From: Arcticibacterium luteifluviistationis
GTDB lineage: Bacteria; Bacteroidota; Bacteroidia; Cytophagales; Spirosomataceae
Assembly (NCBI RefSeq): GCF_003258705.1
Contig: NZ_CP029480.1
Coordinates: forward strand, 1,984,001 to 2,048,000
DNA length: 64,000 nt
Direction of reading: 5' to 3'
Positions 1 through 8,533 of this stretch are shown piece after piece. Within the stretch, counting starts at the first letter, position 1, and each line of letters opens with the position of its first letter. Under the pieces are notes generated by a model that saw only the letters and a list, made by a program, of their open reading frames with translations, did no database searches and had not been told where the DNA came from. Both the position numbers and the translations under genes were made by a program.

Positions 1-739
1 TTTTCCAAAGCTCCATGACTTCCGCATCGCCATTTTCCCATTTTATGAGCATGGCTTGAGCTTCTTTCATCAAAGGAGCGTTCTTTTTGGCGTCGTCTTC
101 CGTTTGGCCTGTGGCCATCAAATCTGCTATTTCAGCTTTATAAGCTTGGTCAAATTTGACGTAGTATTTTCCTGCTAAATGGTCGCCTTTTATTCCAGCA
201 CTTTCTGGTGTTTCGCCGTTGCCAAATAACTGGTAGGCTATCATAGATTTGCAAATGTGAATGCCTCGGTCATTAACCAAACATACTTTGCTTACATCGT
301 AGCCATTAGCTTTCAATATTTCAGAAACAGAAGCTCCTAAAAAATTGTTTCTCAAATGCCCTAGGTGAAGTGGCTTGTTGGTGTTTGGCGAAGAAAACTC
401 TACTAAAACGGAAGAGTTTTTCTTTTCAAAAGTGCCACTTTCAGAAAGTTGAGCATTGAAAAGGTCTGACCAAATACTTTCGGCCAATACCAAGTTTAAA
501 AAACCTTGTACCACATTGAAACCAGAAATTAAAGCAGAGCTTTCAACCAAATGATTTCCTAAGCTTTCACCTATCTCTACAGGCTTCTTCCTAAGTTTTT
601 TGACCAAAGGAAAAACCACAAAAGTGTAAGTTCCTTCAAAATCTTTTCTGGTAGGCTGTAAGCTTACTTCGCCTTCTTCGTCAAAAAGCGATTTTAAAGC
701 CTTAGAAATGTCGTTTTGAAGCTGCTGCTCAATGTTCAT
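1..739 (-). CDS. argS: arginyl-tRNA synthetase, N-terminal part (runs off window)
   Basis: Class I aminoacyl-tRNA synthetase that charges tRNA-Arg in the cytoplasm. I translated the minus strand from ATG at 739-737, giving 246 codons open to the window edge. The N-terminal additional domain of about 100 residues is followed by the class I signature SSPNTNKPLHLGHLRNN, whose HLGH is the HIGH motif, and by a segment (VCLVNDRGIHICKSM) typical of ArgRS. The C-terminal catalytic part, including KMSK, and the anticodon-binding domain lie outside the window. It is divergent from the lipoprotein gene at 850, with about 110 bp between starts. Family assignment is firm; only completeness is unknown. Confidence 0.93.
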   Translation of the reverse strand, partial: MNIEQQLQNDISKALKSLFDEEGEVSLQPTRKDFEGTYTFVVFPLVKKLRKKPVEIGESLGNHLVESSALISGFNVVQGFLNLVLAESIWSDLFNAQLSESGTFEKKNSSVLVEFSSPNTNKPLHLGHLRNNFLGASVSEILKANGYDVSKVCLVNDRGIHICKSMIAYQLFGNGETPESAGIKGDHLAGKYYVKFDQAYKAEIADLMATGQTEDDAKKNAPLMKEAQAMLIKWENGDAEVMELWK

Positions 740-816
740 AGTACAAGTTTTTGAAAATGAACCGCAAAATTAGAACTTTTAAGGAGAGAATTCTAGGCAG
801 ACGGTTTTAAGACTGA

Positions 817-824
817 TATTTTTG
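817..824 (+). promoter_or_regulatory. putative -7 promoter box (TATTTTTG)
   Basis: An exact match to the Bacteroidota -7 consensus TAnnTTTG lies 25 bp upstream of the lipoprotein ATG. No convincing -33 TTTG at the normal spacing was seen, so this is a weak call. Confidence 0.35.
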
Positions 825-849
825 TGGCTTTTAAATCCAAAAAATAACA

Positions 850-1893
850 ATGAAACAATTTATCTACACAGTTCTAACATTAAGTTTATTATTCTCTTGC
901 GGTAAAACTACTGAGGAGGATGCTATAGAGCCAACTCCAGATTCAAGTACTTTATTTACGGTTGAAACTCTGACGGGTTTTGACAACATTGAAGGTTTTG
1001 ATGTCACTGGAATTAGATCAATGGTATTTGATTCAAAAGATAATCTTTATTTCACTGCCGACGGTTCTATCAATGTTTTTAAAATGTCTCCTGATGGCAC
1101 TATGACTACGCTTCCTTATTCTTCCGAAGATATTTTCAAATTTGACAGGCCAAGTAACCTTTTTATGGGGGCTAATGACGAGTTGTGTATTACAGGATAT
1201 TATCAAAAAGCAGATGTACTTTATTTTTCTTATAAAGAAGGTGGAGAGATAGAAGCAGTGCCAAATCCTTTTGCAGGACCAGATGATTTCTATTCGCTTA
1301 TTTCTTTTTTAAGTAGTGATGAAGCAGGGAATAATATCCTTGGGTATAATTCTAGCGTTTATAAGGCTGAAGGCACTAATTGGGTTAAAATTATGGACGA
1401 TATAGAGCTCAGAGGTTTTCAAACAGAAGGTAATATTTTTGCGACTGGAGGAGGAAGAAACTATTTTAAGTTAGTCTGGTCTGAGGCTTTAATGAATGAT
1501 GCCGTACTTGCTTATTTTGATGCTAATAATCAGAAAGTGTACGTCCATTCTGAGACGTTTAGCTTTGGTGATGAGACAGCCTTTAATTACGGTGATGGGA
1601 AGTTGCCTGAGGCTTTTATTGACGAAGTGAGTTTATTGACCGCGAATGCGGAAGGTGATTTATACTTTTTTGATGAAATAGATTTAAGTGGGCGAGTAAG
1701 GCTTAGAAAGCTGACCATGGATGGGCAACTAAGCACTCTTGCTGGTGGTTTGATAATAGATAGTAATGTTGACGGAACGGGTTCAGAAGCTGGTTTTCAG
1801 TATTTATCTGCCATGGCTATAAACAGTAAAGGAGAGATTTATATTAGCTGTAGTGATGGATTAAGACTAGCTAAAGAAGCAAGTTCTAATTGA
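850..1893 (+). CDS. lipoprotein with NHL-like beta-propeller repeats
   Basis: A 347-residue protein starting with a lipoprotein signal peptide. The hydrophobic stretch ends in LLFSC, with the lipidated Cys at residue 17, so it is probably anchored to a membrane facing the periplasm or outside. The mature part has recurring segments such as MVFDSKDNLYFTADG and MAINSKGEIYISCSDG, the pattern of NHL/SMP-30-type six-bladed propellers. No catalytic residues are recognisable, so binding or scaffolding is as likely as enzyme activity. It stands alone: argS diverges upstream and yicC follows 127 bp downstream. The exact ligand and function are unknown. Confidence 0.7.
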   Translation: MKQFIYTVLTLSLLFSCGKTTEEDAIEPTPDSSTLFTVETLTGFDNIEGFDVTGIRSMVFDSKDNLYFTADGSINVFKMSPDGTMTTLPYSSEDIFKFDRPSNLFMGANDELCITGYYQKADVLYFSYKEGGEIEAVPNPFAGPDDFYSLISFLSSDEAGNNILGYNSSVYKAEGTNWVKIMDDIELRGFQTEGNIFATGGGRNYFKLVWSEALMNDAVLAYFDANNQKVYVHSETFSFGDETAFNYGDGKLPEAFIDEVSLLTANAEGDLYFFDEIDLSGRVRLRKLTMDGQLSTLAGGLIIDSNVDGTGSEAGFQYLSAMAINSKGEIYISCSDGLRLAKEASSN

Positions 1894-2020
1894 TAGTTTA
1901 AGTCAATAAATAAAATCAGAATTACAGAATTTGCAGAAATAGAGCTACTTATAATCTTGTTTGTAGTGATAGAAACCATACATTTCATAATTTTGATAAC
2001 TACATTATAATAAATCAAGA

Positions 2021-2905
2021 ATGCTGCAATCAATGACGGGCTTCGGCTCGGCCGCCATAGAAAACGATAAACTTGCTGTTTCGGCAGAGGTTAAAACACT
2101 TAATTCAAAGTTCACAGACATTTTTTGCAGAATGCCCAGAACCTATTCCGATAAAGAGGTAGAGCTAAGAAATTTGCTTTCTACAGAGCTTTCTAGAGGT
2201 AAAATGGAGCTTTCTCTTAATGTAGTTTCTAAAGATGAAGGCGTAGCAGGAACCAGTGTAAATAGAGGATTGGTTAAAGCATATTTTAAAGATTTGATGG
2301 CTACCGCCAAAGAATTAGATTTTGACGCAACACCTACAGATATTTTAAGAATGGCTACCATGATGCCAAACGCTTATATTACCAATGTGGTAAATGATGA
2401 AGCGGGAGAAGAAGAATGGAAGTTGATTTTAGATACGGTAAAGCTGGCTATTACTAAATGTCAAGAGTTTAGAAGTCAGGAAGGTGCGGTAACTGCGGAG
2501 AAATTTAAGGAATACATAGCCAACATAGCCAAACACCTAGAGGCTGTGATAGAGCAAGACCCACATAGAGTTCCGCAAATTAGAGAAAGAATAGAAAAAG
2601 CTATTTCTGAGTTGGTTCAAAGTGACAACTTTAACCAAGATAGGTTTGAGCAAGAGTTGGTTTATTATGTAGAGAAATATGACATTTCAGAAGAGAAAGT
2701 AAGACTAGGGAATCACCTAACTTATTTTGTGACTGAATTAGAAAAAGGGACTAATGGAAAACGCTTAAACTTCATTTCTCAAGAAATAGGAAGAGAAATA
2801 AATACAATTGGCTCTAAAGCGAATGATGCTATTATTCAAAAACTTGTAGTTCAGATGAAAGATGAGTTGGAGAAGATTAAAGAGCAAACTTTAAATATTG
2901 TTTAA
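2021..2905 (+). CDS. yicC: YicC/YloC family endoribonuclease
   Basis: A 294-residue cytoplasmic protein, the normal length for the family. It begins with the hallmark MLQSMTGFGSA of the YicC N-terminal domain (about residues 1-155) and ends with the DUF1732 domain. There GREINTIGSKANDA and the acidic and basic C-terminal helix are well conserved. Characterised members are divalent-metal endoribonucleases that cleave structured small RNAs; the target here is unknown. The gene starts 127 bp after the lipoprotein gene and is followed 40 bp later by a DUF4126 gene in the same direction, so the two may share a transcript. In many Bacteroidota yicC precedes gmk, but that is not the case here. Confidence 0.92.
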   Translation: MLQSMTGFGSAAIENDKLAVSAEVKTLNSKFTDIFCRMPRTYSDKEVELRNLLSTELSRGKMELSLNVVSKDEGVAGTSVNRGLVKAYFKDLMATAKELDFDATPTDILRMATMMPNAYITNVVNDEAGEEEWKLILDTVKLAITKCQEFRSQEGAVTAEKFKEYIANIAKHLEAVIEQDPHRVPQIRERIEKAISELVQSDNFNQDRFEQELVYYVEKYDISEEKVRLGNHLTYFVTELEKGTNGKRLNFISQEIGREINTIGSKANDAIIQKLVVQMKDELEKIKEQTLNIV

Positions 2906-2945
2906 TAAATATTTGTCTGGTCTTTTTTCCAGGCTTCGATGAATC

Positions 2946-3536
2946 ATGTCTTTTAGTTCGGAAGAAATAGCTACGCTCATACCAGCACTTTTACTAGGGG
3001 TAGGACTCAGTGCCGCCTCTGGCTTTCGTGTGTTTTTGCCACTCTTGGTTGGGAATTTAGCGGGTAAGTTTGGTGTGTATGAATTGGCTGATAATATGGT
3101 TTGGATGGGAGATTCTACCACCACCATAGTTTTGGCTGTGGCTGCGGTTTTTGAACTGGCAGCATATTACATACCCGTAGTCGACAATCTTTTAGACACT
3201 ATCGCCATGCCTGTTGCAATAGCGGCAGGTACTATTTTAACCTCTTCTTTTTTACAAATTGATGACCCTATGCTTCAGTGGGGTTTGGGACTGGTAGCAG
3301 GTGGAGGTGTGGCAGGTACCATTCAGGCAGGTACTTCGCTTTTACGGCTAGGTAGCACTAAGTTTACCGGTGGTTTAGGGAACAATTTAATAGCAAGTGT
3401 AGAAAATGGCTTTTCGGCTGTGCTTGCTATAGTGGCTTTAATGCTACCTATTTTTATAGGGGCTATTGTCTTATACTTTGTGATTTGGATATGGCGAAGG
3501 CTTATCAAACAAAGACGCCAAAAGGTCAACGTTTAA
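2946..3536 (+). CDS. DUF4126 family membrane protein
   Basis: A 196-residue, very hydrophobic protein with about five predicted transmembrane segments. It carries the DUF4126 signature: a first helix with LGVGLSAASGFRVFLPLL, then YYIPVVDNLLDTIAMPVA, then a Gly-rich LGLVAGGGVAGTIQAG helix. It ends in a basic cytoplasmic tail (WRRLIKQRRQKVNV). The biochemical role of DUF4126 proteins is not established. Position 40 bp after yicC suggests co-transcription. The start at 2946 is supported by the short hydrophilic N-terminus preceding helix one. Confidence 0.85.
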   Translation: MSFSSEEIATLIPALLLGVGLSAASGFRVFLPLLVGNLAGKFGVYELADNMVWMGDSTTTIVLAVAAVFELAAYYIPVVDNLLDTIAMPVAIAAGTILTSSFLQIDDPMLQWGLGLVAGGGVAGTIQAGTSLLRLGSTKFTGGLGNNLIASVENGFSAVLAIVALMLPIFIGAIVLYFVIWIWRRLIKQRRQKVNV

Positions 3537-3607
3537 ATTCATTGTAGAAACTTTGTTACTTCTTGGGATTTAGTAGTCCTAAGAGAAACAAAACATAAAT
3601 TTCTACG

Positions 3608-4183
3608 ATGAAGAAGACTATTCTACTGACCTTAATTACACTATTTACATTCGGAAATCTACAAGCACAATTTGACCTTGGCATTTTAGACAATGCTATG
3701 AGTATGGTTAAAAGTGGTGATAATAATACAAAAGTGGCGGGCATTTTAGGTGATGCAGTCATGGGACTTAAAGATGAGGCAAAGCAGTCAAGCGGTGACT
3801 TCTCAAGCAAACTTTTAGGACAAGCTGGTATTTTGGGAGGCTTAATTCCTGCTATCAGTAAAGGAAACGCAGATAAGAATTTACTTCAAAAAGTAATTAG
3901 CACTATAAAAACACTGGTAGCGGCTCAGCGACTTAAAAGCCTTTTAGGAGGTGGTAGTCTTTTGGGTAAAAGCTCTCAAGTCAATTCTAACGTTGGTTTG
4001 ATTCAATCGGGTCTTGGAGCCTTAGGTTCTGGTTCATCTGTTGACAAATTATCAAGTGTTTTAGGAGCAGTTACTAAGAAAAGTAGCAAACTGGAGAATA
4101 CAGGAATCTTTGCCAATTTGGCTGAGAAAGCTGTTTCAAAGAAACTAGGAACTTCACTGAATCTACTTAACGGATTGTTGTAA
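3608..4183 (+). CDS. small secreted protein, function unknown
   Basis: A 191-residue protein with a clear Sec signal peptide (MKKTILLTLITLFTFGNLQAQ, cleavage after QAQ near residue 21). The mature part is rich in Gly, Ser, Leu and Lys, with repeated motifs of the type LLGGGSLLG and GALGSGSSVDKLSSVLGAV. It has no cysteines and no catalytic signature that I recognise. The helix-and-glycine pattern is reminiscent of DUF937-like or other small self-associating proteins, but I cannot place it in a family. It is monocistronic and followed within 25 bp by a strong terminator hairpin. Confidence 0.6.
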   Translation: MKKTILLTLITLFTFGNLQAQFDLGILDNAMSMVKSGDNNTKVAGILGDAVMGLKDEAKQSSGDFSSKLLGQAGILGGLIPAISKGNADKNLLQKVISTIKTLVAAQRLKSLLGGGSLLGKSSQVNSNVGLIQSGLGALGSGSSVDKLSSVLGAVTKKSSKLENTGIFANLAEKAVSKKLGTSLNLLNGLL

Positions 4184-4207
4184 TACTTTTCATCAACAAG
4201 GACGGTG

Positions 4208-4237
4208 ACCTCCATGTGAAAGCGTGGAGGTTTTTTT
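4208..4237 (+). terminator. rho-independent terminator
   Basis: Perfect 7-bp stem (ACCTCCA at 4208-4214 and TGGAGGT at 4225-4231) with a 10-nt loop, followed directly by a T tract. It ends the small secreted protein transcript. Confidence 0.8.
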
Positions 4238-4295
4238 ATGGGCAATGGTTAAGTTTTTCCTTAAATTTACTGTTGCTGAAAACAACCCTAACCTT

Positions 4296-5868
4296 ATGAC
4301 TATATCAACCAAATCCTTCTTAACACTCATTTTTACGGCATTTCTTTTTTCCTGTCAAACCGAGAAAAAAGCCAAAAGACCTAACGTCATTTTTATCATG
4401 ACTGACGACCACGCCAAAAAAGCGATGAGTGCTTATGAGGGTGCGGTAATGCAAACGCCTCATTTAGACCAGTTGGCATCTGAAGGGGTGTTGTTTGATA
4501 GGGCGTATTGTACTAATTCAATTTGCGGACCGAGTAGAGCAGTGTTTTTGACAGGTAAATTCTCTCATAAGAATGGTTTCATGTCTAACCACGATACTTT
4601 TAATGGAGACCAAGCCACGCTTGCCAAATATCTTCAAACAGCCGGTTACCATACTTCAGTATTAGGGAAATGGCATTTGGTATCTAAGCCGCAGGGTTTT
4701 GATGAATATAAGCTTTTAATAGGCCAAGGTGAATATTATAATCCAAGGTTTGTTGGGTCAAATGGTGATACCACCAAAATAGAAGGCTATGCTACTAATT
4801 TGATAACCGACATGGCTATTGATGTGATTGACAAACAAAAAGATGGAGAGAAACCATTTTTCATGATGTTACATCACAAAGCTCCGCATAGAAACTGGAT
4901 GCCAGATAGTTCTTATCTGAAAGCTTATGAAGAAAAGCATTTTGACATGCCTGATAATTTCTTTGATAATTACGAGGGCAGGGTAGGGGCCCAAGGGCAA
5001 GACATGAAAGTGACGGATATGTATTGGTCTGGCGATATGAAACTTCCGATTTTTGATAAAAAAGACGACCCAGGAACTGGCGGTATGGCAGGGAATGATA
5101 GAGCAGGTAGCTGGGAAAGGGCTTATAATGATTTAAAACCCGACCAAAAGGCCGCTTGGGATGAGTATTATCAGCCAATTATAGAAGAGTTTTACAAAAC
5201 TAAACCAAAAGGAAAAGACTTAGCTCAGTGGATGTTTAACAGGTATATGAATGATTATACCAAAACGGTACAGTCTGTAGATGATAACATTGGTAGATTA
5301 ATGGCTTACCTTAAAGAGGAGGGTTTAGATGAAAATACACTGATAATTTATACTTCAGACCAAGGCTTCTACTTAGGGGAGCATGGCTGGTATGATAAGC
5401 GTTACATACATGTACGAAGAATCTTTCGGGATGCCTTTGGTAGTGCGTTATCCTGCGGGAATAAAAGCAGGTCAGAAAACTTCAAAACTTGTTCAAAATT
5501 TAGACTTGGCACCTACCATTTTAGACTTTGTGGGTGAAACTGTTCCGGCAGATATGCAAGGTACTTCCCTGAAAACCATGCTAACTGATAATCCTGATGT
5601 AGACTGGCAAAAATCTATTTACTATCATTACTATCAGGGTACAGGCTGGCATCATGTGCCTAGGCATAATGGTGTGAGCACTTACAGGTACAAGCTTATG
5701 CACTTCTATGATATTGATGATTGGCAGCTATTTGATTTAGAAACAGACCCTAATGAGATGGATAATCTTTACGGAAAAGCTGGCTATGAAGAAATAACGG
5801 AGGAGTTGAAAAATGAACTGAAAAGGTTGGTTGTGAAGTATGATGATGATACTGCTGTGAGTATTTAA
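4296..5868 (+). pseudogene. S1-family sulfatase lipoprotein, frameshifted
   Basis: Arylsulfatase-type enzyme hydrolysing sulfate esters, probably on polysaccharide. The start at 4296 gives a lipoprotein signal ending FLFSC (Cys20). The formylglycine site CGPSR (Cys77-Arg81), metal motif MTDDHA and GKWH are present. Translation is open through TSDQGFYLGEHGWYDKR and then breaks. The rest of the domain (YEESFGMPLVVRYPAGIKAG to the C-terminus) continues in another frame from about 5410 to 5868. At the break the bases ACAT occur twice in a row (5404-5411); removing one copy restores a continuous 522-residue protein. This could be a recent knock-out, a slippage switch or a read error. Substrate is unknown, and no sulfatase-maturase lies nearby. 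Confidence 0.85.
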
Positions 5869-5995
5869 GCTTTTGGTGGTTTTGGTACTGGGACGCCTCT
5901 TCGTGGTTAAAAAGACAATCGCCAAGACGCGAGGACGCTAAACTTTTTCTTCGTGTCGTTGTGGTGGAAATGTCTGACGGATAAGAGGTTAGACT
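5869..5995. repeat. degenerate intergenic repeat (copy 1)
   Basis: Short non-coding stretch with words such as CTCTTCGTGGTTAAAAAGAC and CGCGAGGACGCTAA. These recur in variant form after the GxxExxY gene (8210-8330) and at 15577-15680. It looks like decayed copies of the tail that commonly follows GxxExxY genes. No gene is seen here. Confidence 0.5.
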
Positions 5996-6355
5996 CTAAG
6001 CATCAGTTCTATTATCCTTAACCACCAAGAAGAAATCATTATCTAACTCCAAATAGCCGTAATCATACACAAAGTAATACGTGCTGCCTTTTTTAGTGGT
6101 TCTTACACTGGTGATAAGGTTAAAATCAAAGCCTTTATCTAGCAAGGTGTTACGCCTTGTTTTAGCCTTTTCGGCTGGGCATATTTTAGCCAGTATTCTA
6201 CGGTTTTTTCTTAGGGCATTATTGGTGTTTCTTACCAAATTAACCGAATCAGAGTTTTGTCGATTATTGTATGTATTCCGACATAAGTCCGAGCAGAACT
6301 TTTTATCTATTCTGCCTGAGAAAGGCGTATTACATTCTAAGCATTTTTGGTTCAT
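5996..6355 (-). CDS. small protein with N-terminal CxxC...CxxxC zinc ribbon
   Basis: A 119-residue protein. Cys5, Cys8, Cys21 and Cys25 form a compact zinc-ribbon-like module (CLEC and CSDLC), followed by a basic stretch (NNALRKNRRILAK) that could contact nucleic acid. The C-terminal half (STYYFVYDYGYLELDNDFFLVV) looks like a small beta-rich domain. The family is common and uncharacterised in Bacteroidota. A broken copy of its first 24 codons lies at 8534-8608, showing that this gene has been duplicated within the hotspot. It stands between the broken sulfatase and a trypsin-like gene on the same strand. The DNA-binding role is inference. Confidence 0.7.
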   Translation of the reverse strand: MNQKCLECNTPFSGRIDKKFCSDLCRNTYNNRQNSDSVNLVRNTNNALRKNRRILAKICPAEKAKTRRNTLLDKGFDFNLITSVRTTKKGSTYYFVYDYGYLELDNDFFLVVKDNRTDA

Positions 6356-6418
6356 AAATTTTAGGGGTTCTTTGATATAGAGCAGACGCCATAATAGCCT
6401 ATTCTAGTTTCATATCAA

Positions 6419-7255
6419 TTAATGGCTATAGGCTTTTTCTAAAATTGGTATTAAACATTCTTGGTACCTCCATACAATACCCAATTCAGCCATATGCTCA
6501 TCTTCTTCTTGCCTATCTCGACCGGAGTAAATTCCGGCTAATTCGATTCTACCTTGATTTAAATGTATTCCTGTCTTTGTTACTGATTTCTTGATTATAT
6601 CATCTTTCTTAATTACTGGAGAACCAGACATCCCAGCTTTCGTTTTTCCATCAACATAAAAGATAGGTAATTCGCTAAAGACATCAGGTTCGGATGCAAT
6701 TGTTGCACTTTTATAAATTGGATATTTATTAGGTGTAGTACTGGTGTTTAGAGGGAATCCTGTGACAAAAAGGTTATCCATAATTTGTAACGTTTTATCC
6801 TTTTGCAATTCTGATTCTATATCAAATGTCACTAGTTCATAAGGTGCAGTAACAAATTTATCAGATAGTTCTATTGCTACGATATCTACATTGTTTCCCA
6901 GTGTTGGATGTTCAACCCATTTTTGATTAGTGTATACCTTTTCCTCTTCATGTATTTCATATTGATATAATTCTAATTTGTTGCTTACCGCTTCATGGTT
7001 TGAAACAATTTTTCCATTTTCTTTAATGACGGAATGATAATGTAAATTAAAGAATCCAGGAACGGCACCTGATGGATGCAAGGTTTCTTTAGTTTGAAAA
7101 TTTTTAAGAGTTACAACATGCCAGTTTGTTATAAGGAATGTTTTTCCTTTCCAAGAACAGAAAAAACCTGAAGCCCAAGAAAGGTGAGCTTGAGTAATTT
7201 CAGCAAGCATTTCTATTCGAACACATTTTAGAGAATTTTCATGTATAGTTGCCAT
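6419..7255 (-). CDS. trypsin-like serine peptidase domain protein
   Basis: A 278-residue protein with a chymotrypsin-fold catalytic triad readable in order: His46 in TNWHVV, Asp124 in VDIVAIEL and Ser210 in KAGMSGSPVI, with the oxyanion-hole Gly just before it. There is no signal peptide or membrane segment, so it is probably cytoplasmic. It lacks the PDZ domain of Deg/HtrA proteases and matches the stand-alone Trypsin_2-like peptidases often found in accessory and defence regions. It is followed 63 bp later by the Zn-ribbon gene on the same strand, and ssb copy 1 diverges upstream. A defence role is only suggested by context. Confidence 0.75.
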   Translation of the reverse strand: MATIHENSLKCVRIEMLAEITQAHLSWASGFFCSWKGKTFLITNWHVVTLKNFQTKETLHPSGAVPGFFNLHYHSVIKENGKIVSNHEAVSNKLELYQYEIHEEEKVYTNQKWVEHPTLGNNVDIVAIELSDKFVTAPYELVTFDIESELQKDKTLQIMDNLFVTGFPLNTSTTPNKYPIYKSATIASEPDVFSELPIFYVDGKTKAGMSGSPVIKKDDIIKKSVTKTGIHLNQGRIELAGIYSGRDRQEEDEHMAELGIVWRYQECLIPILEKAYSH

Positions 7256-7403
7256 CTGTTTTAGCTTGAATCGAATTTGTGATTAGACGCACATTTGTAT
7301 GTAAATAATTGTATTTCAATCAAATATAAGAAAATATTTCCGACAACAAACGCTTACAAATACTTTTATTCGGATACAAATGCTTATGTACCGACTAATG
7401 CTT

Positions 7404-7450
7404 GACAACTGCCGCACCTTTGTATCGTCGATTTGAAACAAAGTATATCG
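7404..7450 (+). promoter_or_regulatory. conserved leader with CTTTGT/ACAAAG inverted repeat before ssb
   Basis: The leader contains TTGACAACTGCC, then CACCTTTG (close to the -7 box TAnnTTTG), and an inverted repeat CTTTGT...ACAAAG of 13-nt loop. The same stretch is kept almost unchanged before the second ssb copy (12217-12263). That suggests a promoter plus a 5' untranslated structure selected as a unit. Confidence 0.45.
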
Positions 7451-7491
7451 GCATCATAATCAAACATTAATTTAAATAAAACTTATCAATT

Positions 7492-7812
7492 ATGAACACA
7501 GTAACATTAGTAGGAAACGCCGGCGGAAATGTAGAAGTATTAAAATTTGACAAGTCTAAGAAGGCAAGTTTTAGTTTAGCCACCAACGAAAGATTCAAGC
7601 AAAACAACGAAGAGAAAACAGTTACAAGCTGGCACAATATCATAGCCTGGGGAAAAATGGCAGAGCAATGTGAAGCACTTATCTCAAAAGGGAAATTTGT
7701 GAAAGTAGAAGGGAAGTTAGTTTACAGAAACTACATGAATAAAGACAATCAGAAAGTGTACGTAACCGAGATTCAAGCCTATAAAGTGGAGGAGGTTAAC
7801 CGTAAAGCGTAA
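7492..7812 (+). CDS. ssb: single-stranded DNA-binding protein, short form (copy 1)
   Basis: A 106-residue OB-fold protein: MNTVTLVGNAGGNVEV at the start, WHNIIAWGKMAEQCEAL and VKVEGKLVYRNY in the core. It binds single-stranded DNA. Compared with the housekeeping SSB it stops right after the OB fold and lacks the acidic, partner-binding C-terminal tail. That is usual for the accessory SSBs of mobile elements. It is followed by a GxxExxY gene 5 bp later. The protein is identical to the copy at 12305 except Lys105 versus Gln. The copy number and location point to an element-borne gene. Confidence 0.88.
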   Translation: MNTVTLVGNAGGNVEVLKFDKSKKASFSLATNERFKQNNEEKTVTSWHNIIAWGKMAEQCEALISKGKFVKVEGKLVYRNYMNKDNQKVYVTEIQAYKVEEVNRKA

Positions 7813-7817
7813 ATAAT

Positions 7818-8210
7818 ATGCAAGCAAGTAAAGAATATTGGGCTTCGAAGGTGGTGAATGCTGCTTTTGAAGTTCATAAAAATATGGGACCGGGTTTGTT
7901 AGAGTCGGTCTATGAAACCTGTATGTTAAAAGAGTTTGAACTTCAGAATATTCCCGTTTATGCTCAAGTGCCTGTGCCCATCATTTATAAAGGACAAACG
8001 CTAGATAAAGATTATAGAATTGATTTGTTGGTAGGAGGGGAGGTTTTGGTAGAGTTGAAGGCTGTAGAGTATGTGCTTCCTGTACATCATGCTCAGTTAC
8101 TGTCTTACCTAAAACTAACAGACAAGCAGGTTGGCTTTCTAATAAATTTCAATGTGCCTTTAATTAAAAATGGGATAAAGCGGTTTGTGAATAATTATGA
8201 GGGAGTTTAG
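7818..8210 (+). CDS. GxxExxY protein (PD-(D/E)XK-like)
   Basis: A 130-residue protein of the GxxExxY family. The namesake motif is G26-LL-E29-SV-Y32 in GPGLLESVYE. Downstream, YRIDLLVGGEVLVELKAVE supplies the D...ExK pattern of the PD-(D/E)XK nuclease superfamily. The activity of these proteins is not experimentally settled. The ATG lies 5 bp after the ssb stop, so the two are very likely co-transcribed. The gene end and the following sequence recur at 15553, where the rest of the gene is gone. This indicates repeated gain and decay of such genes in this chromosome. Confidence 0.85.
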   Translation: MQASKEYWASKVVNAAFEVHKNMGPGLLESVYETCMLKEFELQNIPVYAQVPVPIIYKGQTLDKDYRIDLLVGGEVLVELKAVEYVLPVHHAQLLSYLKLTDKQVGFLINFNVPLIKNGIKRFVNNYEGV

Positions 8211-8330
8211 GTTCATCGCGGTTAGGTTTCTCTATCTAAAAGATGCTAAAGAACGAAGAAGAACTTAGCGTCCGAGTGTCTTAGCGGTTGTCTTTCTCAC
8301 CACGAAGAGGCAAACGCACAAAGAAGAACT
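8211..8330. repeat. degenerate GxxExxY tail repeat (copy 2)
   Basis: Sequence following the GxxExxY stop (words such as ACTTAGCGTCCGAG and ACCACGAAGAGGCAAACGCA) that is echoed after 15576 and around 5880-5960. It supplies the aberrant last residues of the truncated DUF1016 frame at 8281. Confidence 0.5.
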
Positions 8331-8514
8331 TTTTATTAATTTGTCTTCTCAATTCTCTTACGCTGTATCCGTTTTCAAAAGCTTGAATAGCACAAAATGC
8401 TCTTGATTCTTGCGATTTTAGTGGTATTAAGCTTAAGAAATGGGACCAAGACAATTGTCGTGACAGTATAAGGACATTCTCTAGGTCGTCGAATTGTTGA
8501 GTAAATTGAATCAT
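8281..8514 (-). pseudogene. DUF1016 N-terminal domain remnant
   Basis: A 77-codon frame. Its first 60 or so residues (LSRQLSWSHFLSLIPLKSQ ... GYSVRELRRQINKK) match the DUF1016/YhcG N-terminal winged-helix region: the LSWSH and SVRxLRRxI motifs are diagnostic. Full proteins are about 350 residues with a C-terminal PD-(D/E)XK nuclease domain; all of that is missing. The frame ends in KDNR inside the repeated debris sequence, so the gene was cut and joined to unrelated DNA. It is probably non-functional. Confidence 0.7.
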
Positions 8515-8533
8515 TCTTCTAAGATTCTTCTGT

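Larger units (their letters stand above)
7313..7812 (+). repeat. direct repeat A: ssb leader plus ssb gene
   Basis: A 500-bp block nearly identical to 12126-12625, with equal length and no net indels. It contains about 180 bp of leader plus the complete ssb coding region. Silent changes dominate in the coding part. The two copies are in direct orientation and bracket a 4.3-kb accessory segment. Confidence 0.9.

Noticed and set aside
4861-5178. 105-codon minus-strand frame inside the sulfatase gene
   Set aside because: The plus strand carries continuous sulfatase motifs through this region.
6081-6380. 99-codon plus-strand frame opposite the Zn-ribbon gene
   Set aside because: It is antisense to the Cys-motif gene on the minus strand, whose paralogous fragment at 8534 confirms that the minus strand is coding.
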